Below the pieces are notes generated by a model. That model saw only the letters and a list, made by a program, of their open reading frames with translations. It was not told the origin of the DNA and did not search any database. A DNA stretch of 64,000 bases from Synaphobranchus kaupii (Eukaryota > Chordata > Actinopteri > Anguilliformes > Synaphobranchidae): NCBI GenBank assembly GCA_029718625.1, contig CM056376.1, forward strand, positions 83,596,541 to 83,660,540. Direction: 5' to 3'. Made by a program: the position numbers and the translations under genes. The stretch's first letter is position 1. The number at the start of each line of letters is the position of its first letter. Shown piece after piece: positions 1-10,404 of this stretch.

Positions 1-2
1 AA

Positions 3-1439
3 CAGCCAGAGCAGTCAGCTTACTTTCTTGGTGTACTTTTGGACAAGAGGCCAATAGTGTTCAAAATAGACACAGGGGCTGATGTGAATGTAGTCAGTGA
101 GGAGACATACCACACATACACTCCAGAGAGTGTACTAGAGCCACCAGACATTCCACTGGACAGCCCAGGTGGAGAGCTAAAATGTCTAGGGAAGTTTCAG
201 ACCACTGTAACCTACAAAGGAAAAGCATATCCACTCACAGCATATGTAGTAAGGGGCCACACTGTTAATAACCTACTCAGCCGTTCCATGTCAGTGACAA
301 TGAACCTAGTGAGGAGAGTAGATGAAATCAGTCTGAACAGTGAGCAGCAACCGGCCTATGGGACATTGAAAACTGAACCTGTGAAGATACAGCTAAAAGA
401 CAATGCCCAGCCGTATGCAGTATATACAGCACGCAGAGTACCACTTCCAATGCTCCAGAAGGTGAAGGAAGAGCTACTGAGAATGGAGAGTAATGGCATC
501 ATTGAACCTGTGACACAACCTACTGAGTGGTGTGCACCCATGGTGCCTGTCTTGAAGAGGAACACAGGCAAAGCCCGCATTTGTGTCGATCTGAAAAGAC
601 TGAATGAGTCAGTCAAAAGAGAGCAGTACATCCTGCCTACTGTAGACGAGATAACAGCCAAGCTAAGTGGTGCAACTGTCTTTTCCTCACTTGATGCTGC
701 TAGTGGATTTTGGCAAATCCCACTGCACCCAGATAGCTGTAGGCTCACCACCTTTATTACTCCATTTGGCAGATACAGTTTCAAACGCTTGCCATTTGGA
801 ATTACTAGTGCTCCGGAGATATTCCAGAGAAAGATGATGGAGACTCTACAGGGGCTGGAAGGTGTTGAGGTCTTCATGGACGACATCTTAGTCTATGGGA
901 CCACTATGGAACAGCATAACAACCGCCTCAACAAAGTGATGCACCGCATACAGTCGGCTGGTCTTAAGCTGAATGAAGATAAGTGCTCCTTCCGGCAGAG
1001 TCAACTGCGGTTCCTGGGTCATCTCATCGACCAGTCAGGGGTCCGACCTGATCCAGAAAAGGTCGCAGCCATTCACCAGATGCCACCACCAGGAAATGTC
1101 ACAGAGTTAAAAAGAATTCTGGGCATGGTGAATTTCCTAGGGAGATACATTCCCAACCTCTCAACAGTGGGGCAGCCGCTCCATGAGTTGTTAAAGAGTA
1201 AGAATGACTGGACATGGTGTCATGCGCAACAGACAGCCTTTGAAAAAATAAAAGAGCTGCTGACAACTGCACCAGTTTTAGCATATTATGATGTCACTAG
1301 ACCCACTGCAGTGTCAGCTGATGCCAGCAGTTATGGACTGGGGGGGGGGTGCTACTACAACTCCATGGAGAGCAGTGGAAACCCGTGGCATATTGCTCCA
1401 GACGACTCTCAGATGCTGAAACACGCTATGCCCAGATAG
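3..1439 (+). CDS. Gypsy-1 pol, first part: protease, reverse transcriptase, start of RNase H
   Basis: This is retrotransposon polyprotein; the frame is open from the window edge, so the true start is upstream. The aspartic protease motif DTGA is at 69-80. The reverse transcriptase follows with RICVDLKRLNE near 580, LDAASGFWQIPL near 690 and the catalytic FMDDILVYG near 870. The thumb/connection region leads to the RNase H motif SADASSYGLGG near 1315. Homology ends at about 1349; the last 30 codons after the G run are out of frame and look unrelated to RNase H. The real frame resumes in the ORF starting at 1349. In the family this enzyme copies the element RNA into DNA in virus-like particles. 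All reverse transcriptase catalytic residues I looked for are present. Confidence 0.9.
   Translation, partial: QPEQSAYFLGVLLDKRPIVFKIDTGADVNVVSEETYHTYTPESVLEPPDIPLDSPGGELKCLGKFQTTVTYKGKAYPLTAYVVRGHTVNNLLSRSMSVTMNLVRRVDEISLNSEQQPAYGTLKTEPVKIQLKDNAQPYAVYTARRVPLPMLQKVKEELLRMESNGIIEPVTQPTEWCAPMVPVLKRNTGKARICVDLKRLNESVKREQYILPTVDEITAKLSGATVFSSLDAASGFWQIPLHPDSCRLTTFITPFGRYSFKRLPFGITSAPEIFQRKMMETLQGLEGVEVFMDDILVYGTTMEQHNNRLNKVMHRIQSAGLKLNEDKCSFRQSQLRFLGHLIDQSGVRPDPEKVAAIHQMPPPGNVTELKRILGMVNFLGRYIPNLSTVGQPLHELLKSKNDWTWCHAQQTAFEKIKELLTTAPVLAYYDVTRPTAVSADASSYGLGGGCYYNSMESSGNPWHIAPDDSQMLKHAMPR
1340..1349 (+). other. Run of ten G at the pol frameshift
   Basis: Ten consecutive G sit exactly where the upstream protease/RT frame stops matching RNase H and the downstream frame starts. 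The run encodes glycines of the SYGLGG segment. The change could be polymerase slippage in the copy, a sequencing or assembly error, or, less likely, programmed frameshifting, because Gypsy pol is normally continuous at this point. Confidence 0.85.
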
Positions 1440-3073
1440 AGAAGGAGTGTCTGGCCGGAGTGTGGGCATGTGAGAAGTTTGACAGGTACCTAAACGGCCT
1501 AGAGAAGTTCAGGTTAGTGACAGACCACAAGCCACTAGTACCTCTCATTAACAGTCAGAGCTTGGAAAAGGTCCCTATCAGATGTCAGCGCCTACTCATG
1601 AGGCTAATGAGATTCAGCCCAGTGGCGGAGTATGCACCAGGAAAGACTCTTGTCGTAGCAGATACACTGTCACGCAGCCCACTGACATGCAGTAAAGGTG
1701 GAATAGATACACACAGTGATGTAGCCTGCTACGTAGCCACAGTAGTGGGAGGGATCCCAGCATCACCAAGTAAACTTGACAGCATCAGGAAGGTCACTGA
1801 AACTGACAAGGAGTTACAGTTAATCAGTAAGCTCATTAGGTCAGGGTGGCCCGAACACACTAGTAGCATCCCTATGGATGCCAGGGAGTACATTAAAGTG
1901 AGGTCGGAGCTCTCAGTAGAAAATGGCCTAGTCTTAAGAGGGTGCAGGATTGTAGTGCCAAGGTCAATGAGAAGTGAAATCCTAGAGAAACTACACCAGG
2001 GGCACCAAGGCCTGATTAAATGTAGAGAGAGAGCCAAATCATCAGTATGGTGGCCAGGGCTGTCAAAGGAGTTAAAGAACACAGTGATGTCATGCCAAGT
2101 GTGTCATGAACTGAAGAGGACGCAACAAAAAGAACCTCTTATCTCCACACAACTGCCTGACCGCCCTTGGCAGAGAATCGCATTAGACCTGTGCGAACAC
2201 AAACACCACAACTATCTGATAATATCTGACTACTACTCCAGATTCCTGGAAATACTGCACCTGTCCTCAACCACCAGTGCACACGTTATTCAGAAACTGA
2301 GAACCGTGTTTGCCAGATTCGGAATAGTGGAGGAGGCCGTAACTGATAACGGGCCTCAATTCTCCAGTGCAGAGTTCCAGAAACTAGCAAAGGAGCTAGA
2401 TTTCAAACATATCACATCTAGCCCACATCATCCTCAGGGCAACGGACATGCAGAAAGAGCAGTACAGGCAGCTAAGAGAATCCTTAAGCAGGAAGATCCG
2501 CTGTTAGCCCTGATGGTCTACAGATCCACTCCTTGTTCCACCACAGGCTTCAGTCCAGCTGAGCTGTTAATGGGGAGAAAGATCAGGACAACGGTCCCGA
2601 CCCTGGAGAAAAATCTCCTGCCTAAATGGCCCAGCAGGAAAGCAGTGAGAGAGAACGATGTGAGACAGAAAGCAGTGCAGGCTCACTACTTCAACCGCCG
2701 TCACGGAGCCAGAGCCCTGCCTGCTCTACACCCAGGAGAAACAGTCTTCGCCAAACTAGATCATGAAAAGAAGTGGTATACACCTGCAGTGGTCTCAGGA
2801 GAGGCTGCCACACAGAGATCCTATATCATCACCACCCAGGAAGGTGCAGTGCTGCGGCGGAACCGTCGTCACCTCCTGGCAACACCAGTTTCCCACCACA
2901 CTCCACCGACTTCTACTGAGGGAGCAGAGATGGATGTACAGTCTGCAGTGACTGCCCCACCAGAGACTGTCGCTGCAAATCAGACTGTGACCACAACCAG
3001 CACACATCTGCCTAGCCAGACTGTGACCAGGTCTGGAAGGGTGTGTAAAGCAGTTGACAGGCTTGACCTGTGA
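1349..3073 (+). CDS. Gypsy-1 pol, second part: RNase H and integrase
   Basis: This continues the polyprotein in another frame; the first codon (GTG) is only where the frame becomes homologous, not a start. RNase H residues follow in ETRYAQIEKE and TDHKPL. The integrase has its N-terminal zinc-binding HHCC region at about 1994-2110 (LHQGHQG, then CQVC). The catalytic core has D (GAC 2186), D (GAT 2345, TDNGPQ) and E (GAA 2453, NGHAERA), which gives the D-D35-E spacing of retroviral-type integrases. A C-terminal domain follows with RSYIITTQEG and RRNRRHLL, then a Thr/Ser-rich tail ending in a basic TRSGRVCK motif. The same tail motif recurs in the Gypsy element at 56112-60609, so the two belong to related lineages. 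The integrase looks complete. Confidence 0.9.
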   Translation: MLLQLHGEQWKPVAYCSRRLSDAETRYAQIEKECLAGVWACEKFDRYLNGLEKFRLVTDHKPLVPLINSQSLEKVPIRCQRLLMRLMRFSPVAEYAPGKTLVVADTLSRSPLTCSKGGIDTHSDVACYVATVVGGIPASPSKLDSIRKVTETDKELQLISKLIRSGWPEHTSSIPMDAREYIKVRSELSVENGLVLRGCRIVVPRSMRSEILEKLHQGHQGLIKCRERAKSSVWWPGLSKELKNTVMSCQVCHELKRTQQKEPLISTQLPDRPWQRIALDLCEHKHHNYLIISDYYSRFLEILHLSSTTSAHVIQKLRTVFARFGIVEEAVTDNGPQFSSAEFQKLAKELDFKHITSSPHHPQGNGHAERAVQAAKRILKQEDPLLALMVYRSTPCSTTGFSPAELLMGRKIRTTVPTLEKNLLPKWPSRKAVRENDVRQKAVQAHYFNRRHGARALPALHPGETVFAKLDHEKKWYTPAVVSGEAATQRSYIITTQEGAVLRRNRRHLLATPVSHHTPPTSTEGAEMDVQSAVTAPPETVAANQTVTTTSTHLPSQTVTRSGRVCKAVDRLDL

Positions 3074-3487
3074 ATGAGTGAAACTCATTATGGCCTTTGG
3101 GGGGAGGGTGAAGAAAAATTGACACACACACAAGGGACTAATTGTTGTTGCACAATTGTTGAAAAAAAAAAAAGAAAAAGAAAAAAAAAGAACCCAGAAA
3201 TGTGTTGTGACCAAATGCTGAGTGCTTGAGATATGCACATTATTTGCACTTTTTTTTTGTGATTGCGTTTTCTTGACAGCCAAGAGCGGTTTTGAATAGA
3301 ATTGCGTGTTTTGAGTGATGTTTCTCTGAAATGTTGACAGTAGACAGTGTTATTTGGTTTATTGTTATTGCAAATTTTCCTCTGCTAAGGTAATGTCTGA
3401 TTTGTTTATTGACTAGATTCTAATACAGCCTGTGTGAGATGCTGCTGTTTTTTGTTTCCAAAAAAAAAAAAAAAAAAAAGGAGGAGA
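3074..3487 (+). other. Gypsy-1 3' untranslated region and polypurine tract
   Basis: This is the non-coding stretch between the pol stop and the LTR. It carries A-rich runs near 3160-3190 and a terminal purine run at 3460-3487 (about twenty A followed by GGAGGAGA) directly abutting the LTR. The position and composition fit the primer for plus-strand DNA synthesis. Confidence 0.8.
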
Positions 3488-3671
3488 TGTCATAATGCGG
3501 CCCAGACCAGGCATTACGGTAAATCCAAGGCGCGAAGCCGGGAGAACAGCCTGTTGGAACAGGACATGTAGGAGACACAGAGACGTAGCCAGTTAGCTAT
3601 ACTGTATCACCAACCTGTTTGTGAATAAACGTATTCATATTGTTTAAAGAGGACTCCGTCCATCTTTTACA
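3488..3671 (+). repeat. Gypsy-1 3' LTR (about 184 bp)
   Basis: The LTR starts TGTCATAATG right after the purine tract and is proposed to end TCTTTTACA at 3671, giving TG...CA termini. An AATAAA polyadenylation signal lies at 3624-3629. The left border is secure. The right border is inferred from the CA ending, because no second LTR is in the window for comparison. Confidence 0.7.
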
Positions 3672-4852
3672 TAGCTAATTGACTAACATCCACAATGTAA
3701 CGTTACCAAAGTCCCAACATCCACAATGTAACCGAAGTCCCGTTTTACTAGAGGGCATCAGCAAAGCACAGTAGCCCATGTAAACACATACAATTCATGT
3801 TTTAAAGCAGGTGGTGTAGCTCCCGAGGGCTCATGTAAAACGTTACCATGCTGACAAGCGTATTTGGCTACTAACAAAATGATAGCAACAACCGGTTGGC
3901 AAATTTTGAATAAAACACATTGACACATTGGGGATAATAGAGACCAGGTTACACGGATGGTCCGCACGTCTTAAATGGTCATACTGAATTTGGCGTCAAT
4001 TTAGCTTTACATGACATAGGAATCCGCTTCTAGTAAACTCCAAGAAGACCTCTGCCTTGATGAAAGCATAGGACGCCAGTCACGCAGCAGAGCTTGCAAC
4101 AGCACACGAGCTAGATAAACATTTTAAGCAGGGCATGCCTAGGTTAGTCTAGGCATGGCTAGCAGCAGCAGGGCGCGGCAGAATGACAGCAAATTTCTTT
4201 TAACACAAGACGTAAGCAAAGATCAGCGCATCAGCATTCAAGCAGTACAGAGAGAACTGATTCTTGGCTTAAAAAGGGCGCTCCATTAGAGGTGTGTGCA
4301 TGTGATTGGTTGAGTATGGGACGCATGTTGAGAATGGCATTGATGGCATGTAAGAAAAGCGAAGGTATCTAAGCGTTTAAAAAGCCATGTGGAATACTTG
4401 CAACTTGCTCTAAGAATTCCATATCATTTTGTAATTATATATGTGCTTTGTAACACAGTTGCTATTTTTTTATAATGACAATAAATCAAATTGAACTTAC
4501 TATGACTATAAAGCCAAAATGTTGTTATTTAAATTCAAGCTTTATATAGAGACTGGTATGGTGTGTGAGAAAGTTGGAACTATTTTAGAGCAATCCTGTG
4601 TGCATGCATGAGTTAGGCTGGCATGAACCTACATACGTATAAGGAAACTAGAGCTTAAGATGTTACCAAAGTGAAATACCCATTTTAGCTCTTTAGTTTC
4701 CTTATCCACGGCTAGTGGTAGCCGTCAATGTCCCAATTTTGGGATTCATATTTCTCTGAAATGGTAAATTACAGCTTAACAATACATACTGTATTTCTTG
4801 CGTATTATATATAATTGTATGTGACAATTCTGATGTTATTTATTCTGTTCCA
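3672..4852. other. No gene recognised; two small repeats
   Basis: I see no convincing coding region here. There is a 17-bp direct repeat (AACATCCACAATGTAAC at 3685-3701 and 3716-3732). There is also a perfect 9-bp hairpin (CATGCCTAG, loop GTTAGT, CTAGGCATG) at 4134-4157. The rest is AT-rich and unassigned. Confidence 0.6.
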
Positions 4853-4958
4853 GATTGCTGTGTGGTAATTACAGCCTCTTCTTCAATTCGAGCTTTAAAC
4901 CATGGATGTGCCCTGAATAGTTTTTGAGATATTGACATAAAATGAGACTAGCAGAAAC
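4853..4958 (+). repeat. Dispersed repeat A, copy 1
   Basis: This unclassified segment contains TTTAAACCATGGATGTG followed by TTTTTGAGATATTGACAT. It recurs at 19283-19350 and 55590-55700 in the same internal order. All three copies lie next to DNA transposon ends. It does not resemble a coding region. Confidence 0.7.
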
Positions 4959-6035
4959 CAGTGGCGGCGCCAGCATTGGGCCTGACAGGCCTGGGCCCGC
5001 CCACTTTTATGACAGCCCATCCAAAAAGAAAATATTATTTTTTTAATGTCCGTAACACTACATTCTACGTAGTAACAGTACGCAGCCCATTATCATGTCA
5101 CATTATGAGATAAAGGCAATATGGTTGTTGACCTATAAAAAACTGCATCCACTGACTAAGCCAATCACAGTTCAACACAGCACATAAGAACTACCTACTC
5201 CAGTAGTACAGACGCAGTGTGTCTAGCAAACTTGCATGACGTAAATACCAAACCTCTAGCTGGGCCCATGTCACGATCAAAATTTGAGACACTCATTAAG
5301 CGTCAGAGAAAATGTACTTCTGCGTTTCAAGCATAGAACTCTATCAAGAGAGTCTGCTTTATATGTCCTTAATATAACTCATCTCTGTCAAGCCACTACA
5401 TTTTCTTTGTACAATAGTCTCATCATTTCAAACTTAGACTAGGCCTATTCTACAGATAATGTATTTTAATCTATATAATTAAATAATTTGTGGTAATTTT
5501 CTTTGGTATTCGTGCTATTTTCTGATATGCAGAGATTGCTGGGAAATGTCTGCGTATGTTGTTGTCCAATGTCGTGTCCATTTTTTATCATGTGATGATG
5601 CAGAATAATGTAGCCTAACTGTTAGCTTAGATAGTTTTGGCAGTGACATTTTTAAGGTCAGCTAGGTAGTGAGGAAAGAGTCCTTGCGACAACTAAGCGA
5701 ATCAAAATGCCTTATAAACACAAAACGGACCAGGAGAAAAAGGTAGTGAAGTTGCCAAAGTGGCGAAGCGTCTCAAAACAGTCAACATTCTTAGCCTACT
5801 GTGGAACACCATCCGGTAATGTCTACCTTCGGTGAGGTGTGTAGGCCATGGTGTAGGCTACTGCACTGCTGTTGTTGTATACGACATTCCATGTAATGTT
5901 ACAGTTGCAACAGCAGAGTCCGCATTTTCTAAATTCAAATTATTCAAGAACTACATGAGGAGCAGCATAGGACAGGAGAGACTGGATGGAATGGCTATAT
6001 TTTCTCAATTTGAAGGAGATTGCTCGAATGAGTGA
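4959..6035 (+). pseudogene. Internally deleted hAT-family transposon relic (ZMYM1/ZNF862-like)
   Basis: The segment starts with CAGTGGCGGCGCCAG, resembling a hAT terminal repeat. Two coding islands remain. One at 5707-5835 is a 42-codon reading frame beginning MPYKHKTDQEKK, like the N-terminus of hAT-derived zinc-finger MYM-type proteins. The other, at about 5885-6035, contains VTVATAESAFSKFKLFKNYM, the conserved hAT dimerisation segment (family form: SxERxFSKLKxIKNYLRS), ending at a stop. The RNase-H-like catalytic core between them is absent, so the copy is dead or non-autonomous. I did not find a matching right terminal repeat. The family assignment rests on recognised motifs only. Confidence 0.65.
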
Positions 6036-6361
6036 GTAGTACTTTTCACCTTAACCATTCGATTGAACAGGTGGCCTAATGGTAGAACTCAATTTTTTTA
6101 TGGGTTAGTACTATTGGTTTGTAGAGGCATCATTTAGCCTCATATGGTGATAAAACAAGGCTAACAACCCACTCGCACTTACTTCTTGTACTTCTTATCA
6201 TGACTGCAATTAAGAAAAAAAGTAGGCTAAACAAAATAGCTAGGTTTTCTGTGAGAAATGTATTGTCAAGCTCATGTGCATTCACTGCTGTGCTGTCTAC
6301 GCTCTAAAGCTCCGGTTTGCCCTCCCTACTATTATCGACTGTCAAAATCTAGGCCTTACAC
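6036..6361. other. No feature recognised
   Basis: This is AT-rich sequence between the hAT relic and the inverted-repeat element. No coding or structural signal was seen. Confidence 0.5.
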
Positions 6362-6967
6362 CACGTTCTCACAGCGAGCAACTTGGTCATTCAAGTCTAC
6401 TAGGCTGGGTGAGGGGCAAGAGCTTCCCGTTGTGTCATCCAAGTCAGCTTGTGCAGCTACAATTTTTTGATGAACAGAAACAACGGCAGTAACCTACATA
6501 TAACAAAGACCTATTTGCGATGCATCCTATTCTTTATAGTTATGTCATGACACTGATAATTATGTGTTCTCGCTAGCTAGCAATAGGCTATATCTATCTT
6601 CTTCGCGAGCTAGCGATCTTTATCTATCTATCTAGATACATAGATAGATAGATAGATTTATGTATCAAACTCAACATGTAGTTTGGGCTCAATGAGTTAT
6701 TGGTAGAACAAGCCACATATATCCTTTAAGGTTATGTTATGACACTGATACTTATAGTTATATAATTATCCTCCATTGCTGCAATATGAGTGAAATCGGG
6801 CGGAACAATTATTCACGAAATGGTTTCGTGTCTGTTGGAGAAATATGAAGCGTGGAACTCTGATTGGCTGTTGAGGCAGATGGCCGCGAAAAAGTTAAAC
6901 TGCAGGCAACATTTATGGGCCGATTTCCAGCAACTGGGCGACCGATGTTGCTCGATGTGAGAACGCA
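6362..6967. mobile_element. MITE-like element bounded by inverted repeats
   Basis: CACGTTCTCACAGCGAGCAA at 6362 is matched in inverted orientation by the sequence at 6944-6967 (reverse complement CTGCGTTCTCACATCGAGCA). About 600 bp lie between with no transposase. This suggests a non-autonomous DNA transposon. The outer borders and target duplication were not resolved, so the superfamily is unknown. Confidence 0.55.
6620..6657. repeat. TATC/GATA tetranucleotide tract
   Basis: TATCTATCTATC is followed after a short spacer by TAGATAGATAGATAGA. The tract is inverted and so can fold on itself. It lies inside the MITE-like element. Confidence 0.85.
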
Positions 6968-6979
6968 GAATGGTGCAGC

Positions 6980-6999
6980 GTGTGTGTGTGTGTGTGTGT
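6980..6999. repeat. (TG)n microsatellite
   Basis: Ten TG dinucleotides just right of the MITE-like element. Confidence 0.9.
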
Positions 7000-7713
7000 T
7001 ATTTTTTTATTTAATTTAGTTTTATGTATATTATTAGGACCGTCATGTGTATTGGTTATTTCATCATGCAATAAAATAATTCATTACATTTAAGTCACTG
7101 TACATACAAAAATACAATAAAGCAGTAGGCTAAATGAGAAAAGTCCACTGAAATGTTGTTACGTGAATGTTTTTGAAGTTATCGGGGGAAAATTACTATG
7201 CATTAACTGTTTTGGTTAAAAATATTAGACCAGAATATCTTTATGAATGAGGCCTAATGATTGTTATTTTGTGTTGCGATAAAAGCAAAGATACATTTGG
7301 GTTTTTGATTTGTGACGACGTGCAAGTCTGTGCCGTTATATTCACCAGGAAATGGGTTAGTTTGTGTTTTTTGATAGGTCATTCATAGCTTTTATTTGAC
7401 AAATTGAGGAAAGGATGTCTGAGCACTCTGTTTATGAAAATAACATTATTACTTTACCAGCGTATTGTCCAATTTAAACTAAATTAATTGACACTCTCAA
7501 TCTTAATTAACTTGGCCCACTCACAATTACCATTGCCCACCATGATGTAAATCATGCCGCTGCTACTGGTAGAAACTAAATGAAAATTGAAAAGTGGGCC
7601 AATAGGTTTACCTCTGGTAGTCTTATTGAACGACAAACCCCATAGACACGGCTGATGGTATTCATCATATAGCACGTTGGTTCCTATATCGGAAAATAAT
7701 GTTTGTTTTAAAG
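7000..7713. other. No feature recognised
   Basis: AT-rich sequence without a supported gene. The last 8 bases (TTTTAAAG) are the left target duplication of the neighbouring hAT element. Confidence 0.5.
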
Positions 7714-7736
7714 CAGGGGTCTCAAACTCAAATTGC

Positions 7737-8272
7737 CTTGGGGTTTAACAGTTTAACAGTTTTTTTTTCTTCAAATTAACAGGTTTAACAGTTTTTTAAC
7801 ACAGCAAAATGATCTTCCCTTACTTTAATTGCATAACTTACTGAAACCTTACAATCAACTAACAAATGAAATCCTTGAACACATTGTATTGTACCTCTGC
7901 TCTATTTCTTACAAAACTGCACATTTTAGAGTGGCGTTGTATTGTAACCAGTCCAAGGAACACCTGTGCAGTAATCATTCTGTTTAATCCTCAAATCATT
8001 TCCCCAAATGTCAAACTATACTTTTAATTTTCCACTCATATTCATTCAAGACATAAATTAAAATAAGATTAACAAAGAAACACATTCAAAGAATAGCTGC
8101 GGCTCATACACATTTGCATGTTTTAACAATTTGAACAGTTTTAACTTTTTTTTTTAACACAGCAAAATCATTTTCCCTTGCTTGAATTTATCTTGCATAC
8201 CTTACTGAAACCTTTCAATCAAATTAGAAATACAGTCCTCAAACACATTTGTACCTCTGCTCTATTTCTTGC
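7737..8272. repeat. Diverged internal duplication in the hAT 3' region
   Basis: The block containing TTTAACACAGCAAAAT, a TTCCCTT segment, GAAACC and TGTACCTCTGCTCTATTTCT occurs twice, at about 7785-7912 and 8150-8272. They share order and orientation but have diverged. This looks like an old tandem duplication in the non-coding end of the element. Confidence 0.75.
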
Positions 8273-10092
8273 CAGACACTTGGCAGCGCTTCTGCTCACA
8301 CAGATGAGCTACATTTGCCCTGATGGAGGTCACAGTGGAAACCCTGAGTACAGCTTCAAGATGGGCATCAGTAAGCCTGGACCTGTACTTGCACTTATTA
8401 AAGTTCATAGTAGAGAAAAGTTTCTCACACACATATGTGCTCCCAAAGAGACACATTACCCGACTGAATACTTTGGACAGCTCTGGGAAGGATGGAGCTG
8501 CTTCTCTCAGAAAGTGTCCAGTCTTGTCTGCTTTTCCCTGTGCATCTCTGAATTAATTTTTCAGTTCACTGTTGCACTGTAAGTCAATAAGTTCCATTTG
8601 TAACACACTGGGGACACTCTCCACATCAGCTGAGAAGGGGTCTGCAAACAGCTGGAAAGTGTCACGATGTGCCTTAAAGTCAGCAAAACGCAGGTCAAAT
8701 TCCTGCAGAAGGCTTTCAATAGCAGAAGCATATTCATCACCACTGAATGCTGCACCCTCCTCCACCAGAGATCTGCAGGTGTTGAAATGACTGAGGTTTT
8801 TTGCAGGAAGTTGAGTTTTCCACAGTTTCAGCTTTGTGGTGAAGGCTTTAACACTGTCATAAGCTGCTGTGATGAGCTGACCAGGACCCTGCAGCTTCAG
8901 GTTAAGGGCGTTCAGCTCCTGTGTGATGTCCACTAGGAATGCAAGGTCCATTACCCATTTTGGATCCTCTAGTTCAGGGACATCCATTCTGCCATCATCC
9001 ATGATCTTCATCTTCACCTCTGATCTTAACTCAAAAAATCTCTTCAGGACATTTCCCCTGCTGAGCCAGCGCACCTCAGTAAAATAAAGCACATCACAAC
9101 ACCATATGCTGCCTCAATTTCTTCTAAAAAGGCTCTGAACTGGCGGTGCTGTAAACCCCTGGACCTGATGTAATTAATACATTTCACAACAACAGACATG
9201 ACATGTTCATATTTGAGGCATTTGCTGCACAGCGACTGTTGGTGAATGATGCAGTGCAGAACAATAGCTGGATCTGCATGTTCCTCCTCTAACTTTCTCT
9301 GCAACAGCGCTACAAGTCCGTTTTTTTTACCTGTCATGGAGGGGGCTCCATCAGTGGTAATGCCGACTAGTCGCGTCCATGGCAACCCTGCGCGTTCAAT
9401 CGCGTCACACAGCTGCTGAAAGATGTCCTTGGCTGTAGTCCGTCCGTGCATTGGACACAAACTTAGCAATTCTTCTGTCACTTCAAATTGTTCATTGATT
9501 CCCCTGATGAAGATGGCGAGCTGCGCAGTGTCCGTTTGATCTGTGCTTTCATCAAGCGCCACAGAGTATGCGGTGAAAGCACGAGCTTTAGTGCGCAACT
9601 GCTCGTAAATGTCACTTGACAACTCGCTAATCCGCTCTGCAACGGTGTTTCCCGACAGAGAAATATTGTTAAACGAGCTCTTCTTTTCTGGACACAGGAT
9701 ATCAGCAACTTGCAACATGCAGTCCTTCAAAAACTGTCCTTCGGTGAATGGCTTTCCTGCTTTGGCGATTAACTCACCACATAACTGGCCTTAACTGCAG
9801 CATCAGCTTCCTTCGTGGCTTTATGGAAGATATTTTGCTGAGATGTTAGCCCTCTCTGTAGCTGTGTGGCTCGTTGTGTCCTCTCTTCTCCCTGGTACCT
9901 CTCATACTGCTCTCCGTGTTTAGTCCAGTAATGGCGCTTAAGATTATATTCCTTCAAAACAGCGACTTTTTCTTTGCATATCAGACAGGTAGCATTTCCA
10001 CTGAACTCCACGAAAAAATACTGCAATGTCCATCTTTCTTGAAACTGTCTGTGTTCGTCATCCACCTTTCGTTTTGCTTTGGAAAAAGACAT
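8262..10092 (-). pseudogene. hAT transposase pseudogene (ZBED5/GTF2IRD2-like)
   Basis: The transposase is in pieces on the minus strand. From ATG at 10092, MSFSKAKRKVDDEHRQFQ leads into a BED-like zinc finger (CLICKEK, then LKRHYWTKH). After a frameshift, 9730-9044 carries the RNase-H-like core with ALDESTDQTDTAQLAIFIRG and GITTDGAPSMTGKKNGLV. After another frameshift, 9092-8556 carries EVRWLSRGNVLKRFFELR. An in-frame TAA at 8553-8555 separates the last piece (8456-8262) with EKLFSTMNFNKCKYRSRLTD, the dimerisation region. Two frameshifts and one stop make it non-functional. The order of pieces matches full-length family members of about 600 residues. Confidence 0.88.
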
Positions 10093-10404
10093 CTTCGCTG
10101 TTAGCATCAAGGTTAGCAGAACCACATCCCGCGCGCCTTATCAGATCACCTGGTCATGCGCGGGCACGCTTGACCTTTGACATTACCTTTGCCCCGACTG
10201 AGTTTTAAAAAAAAAAATGGAACTGTGTTTTTATTTCAATTGTAAATGAAGAGGGTAATTTAAATTGGTATGAAACAACTACAAAAAAATAGGTAAATGA
10301 AAAAATAATTTCACGGGCCAGATTACATTATATTTTTGACATCAGGCGCGGGCCGGGGGGCGGGCCGGGAGTTTGAGACCCCTGTTTTAAAGAATATATA
10401 TATA

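Larger units (their letters stand above)
1..3671 (+). mobile_element. Ty3/Gypsy LTR retrotransposon (Gypsy-1), left end outside window
   Basis: The window opens inside pol of a Ty3/Gypsy element. Reading rightwards are aspartic protease, reverse transcriptase, RNase H, integrase with its C-terminal tail, an A-rich 3' untranslated stretch, a purine tract and a short 3' LTR. The 5' LTR, gag and the start of pol lie outside the window. The domain order PR-RT-RH-INT is the normal Ty3/Gypsy order, unlike the element at 48643-52303. The only visible lesion in pol is a frameshift at a run of ten G. No target duplication can be tested because the left end is missing. Confidence 0.93.
7714..10384 (-). 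mobile_element. hAT-Charlie DNA transposon, 2,671 bp, with perfect 8-bp target duplication
   Basis: The termini are CAGGGGTCTCAAACTC at 7714-7729 and its exact inverse ending CCCCTG at 10384, a classic hAT-Charlie end. TTTTAAAG flanks both sides (7706-7713 and 10385-10392), the expected 8-bp duplication. The right end is GC-rich (GGGCGGGCCGGGAG). The transposase lies on the minus strand and is broken. The borders are therefore certain while the coding capacity is lost. Confidence 0.95.

Noticed and set aside
356..886. 176-codon minus-strand frame
   Set aside because: Antisense shadow of the Gypsy-1 reverse transcriptase.
1340..1349. Programmed ribosomal frameshift
   Set aside because: Gypsy pol is normally continuous across RNase H, so a functional shift here is unlikely; slippage or error is simpler.
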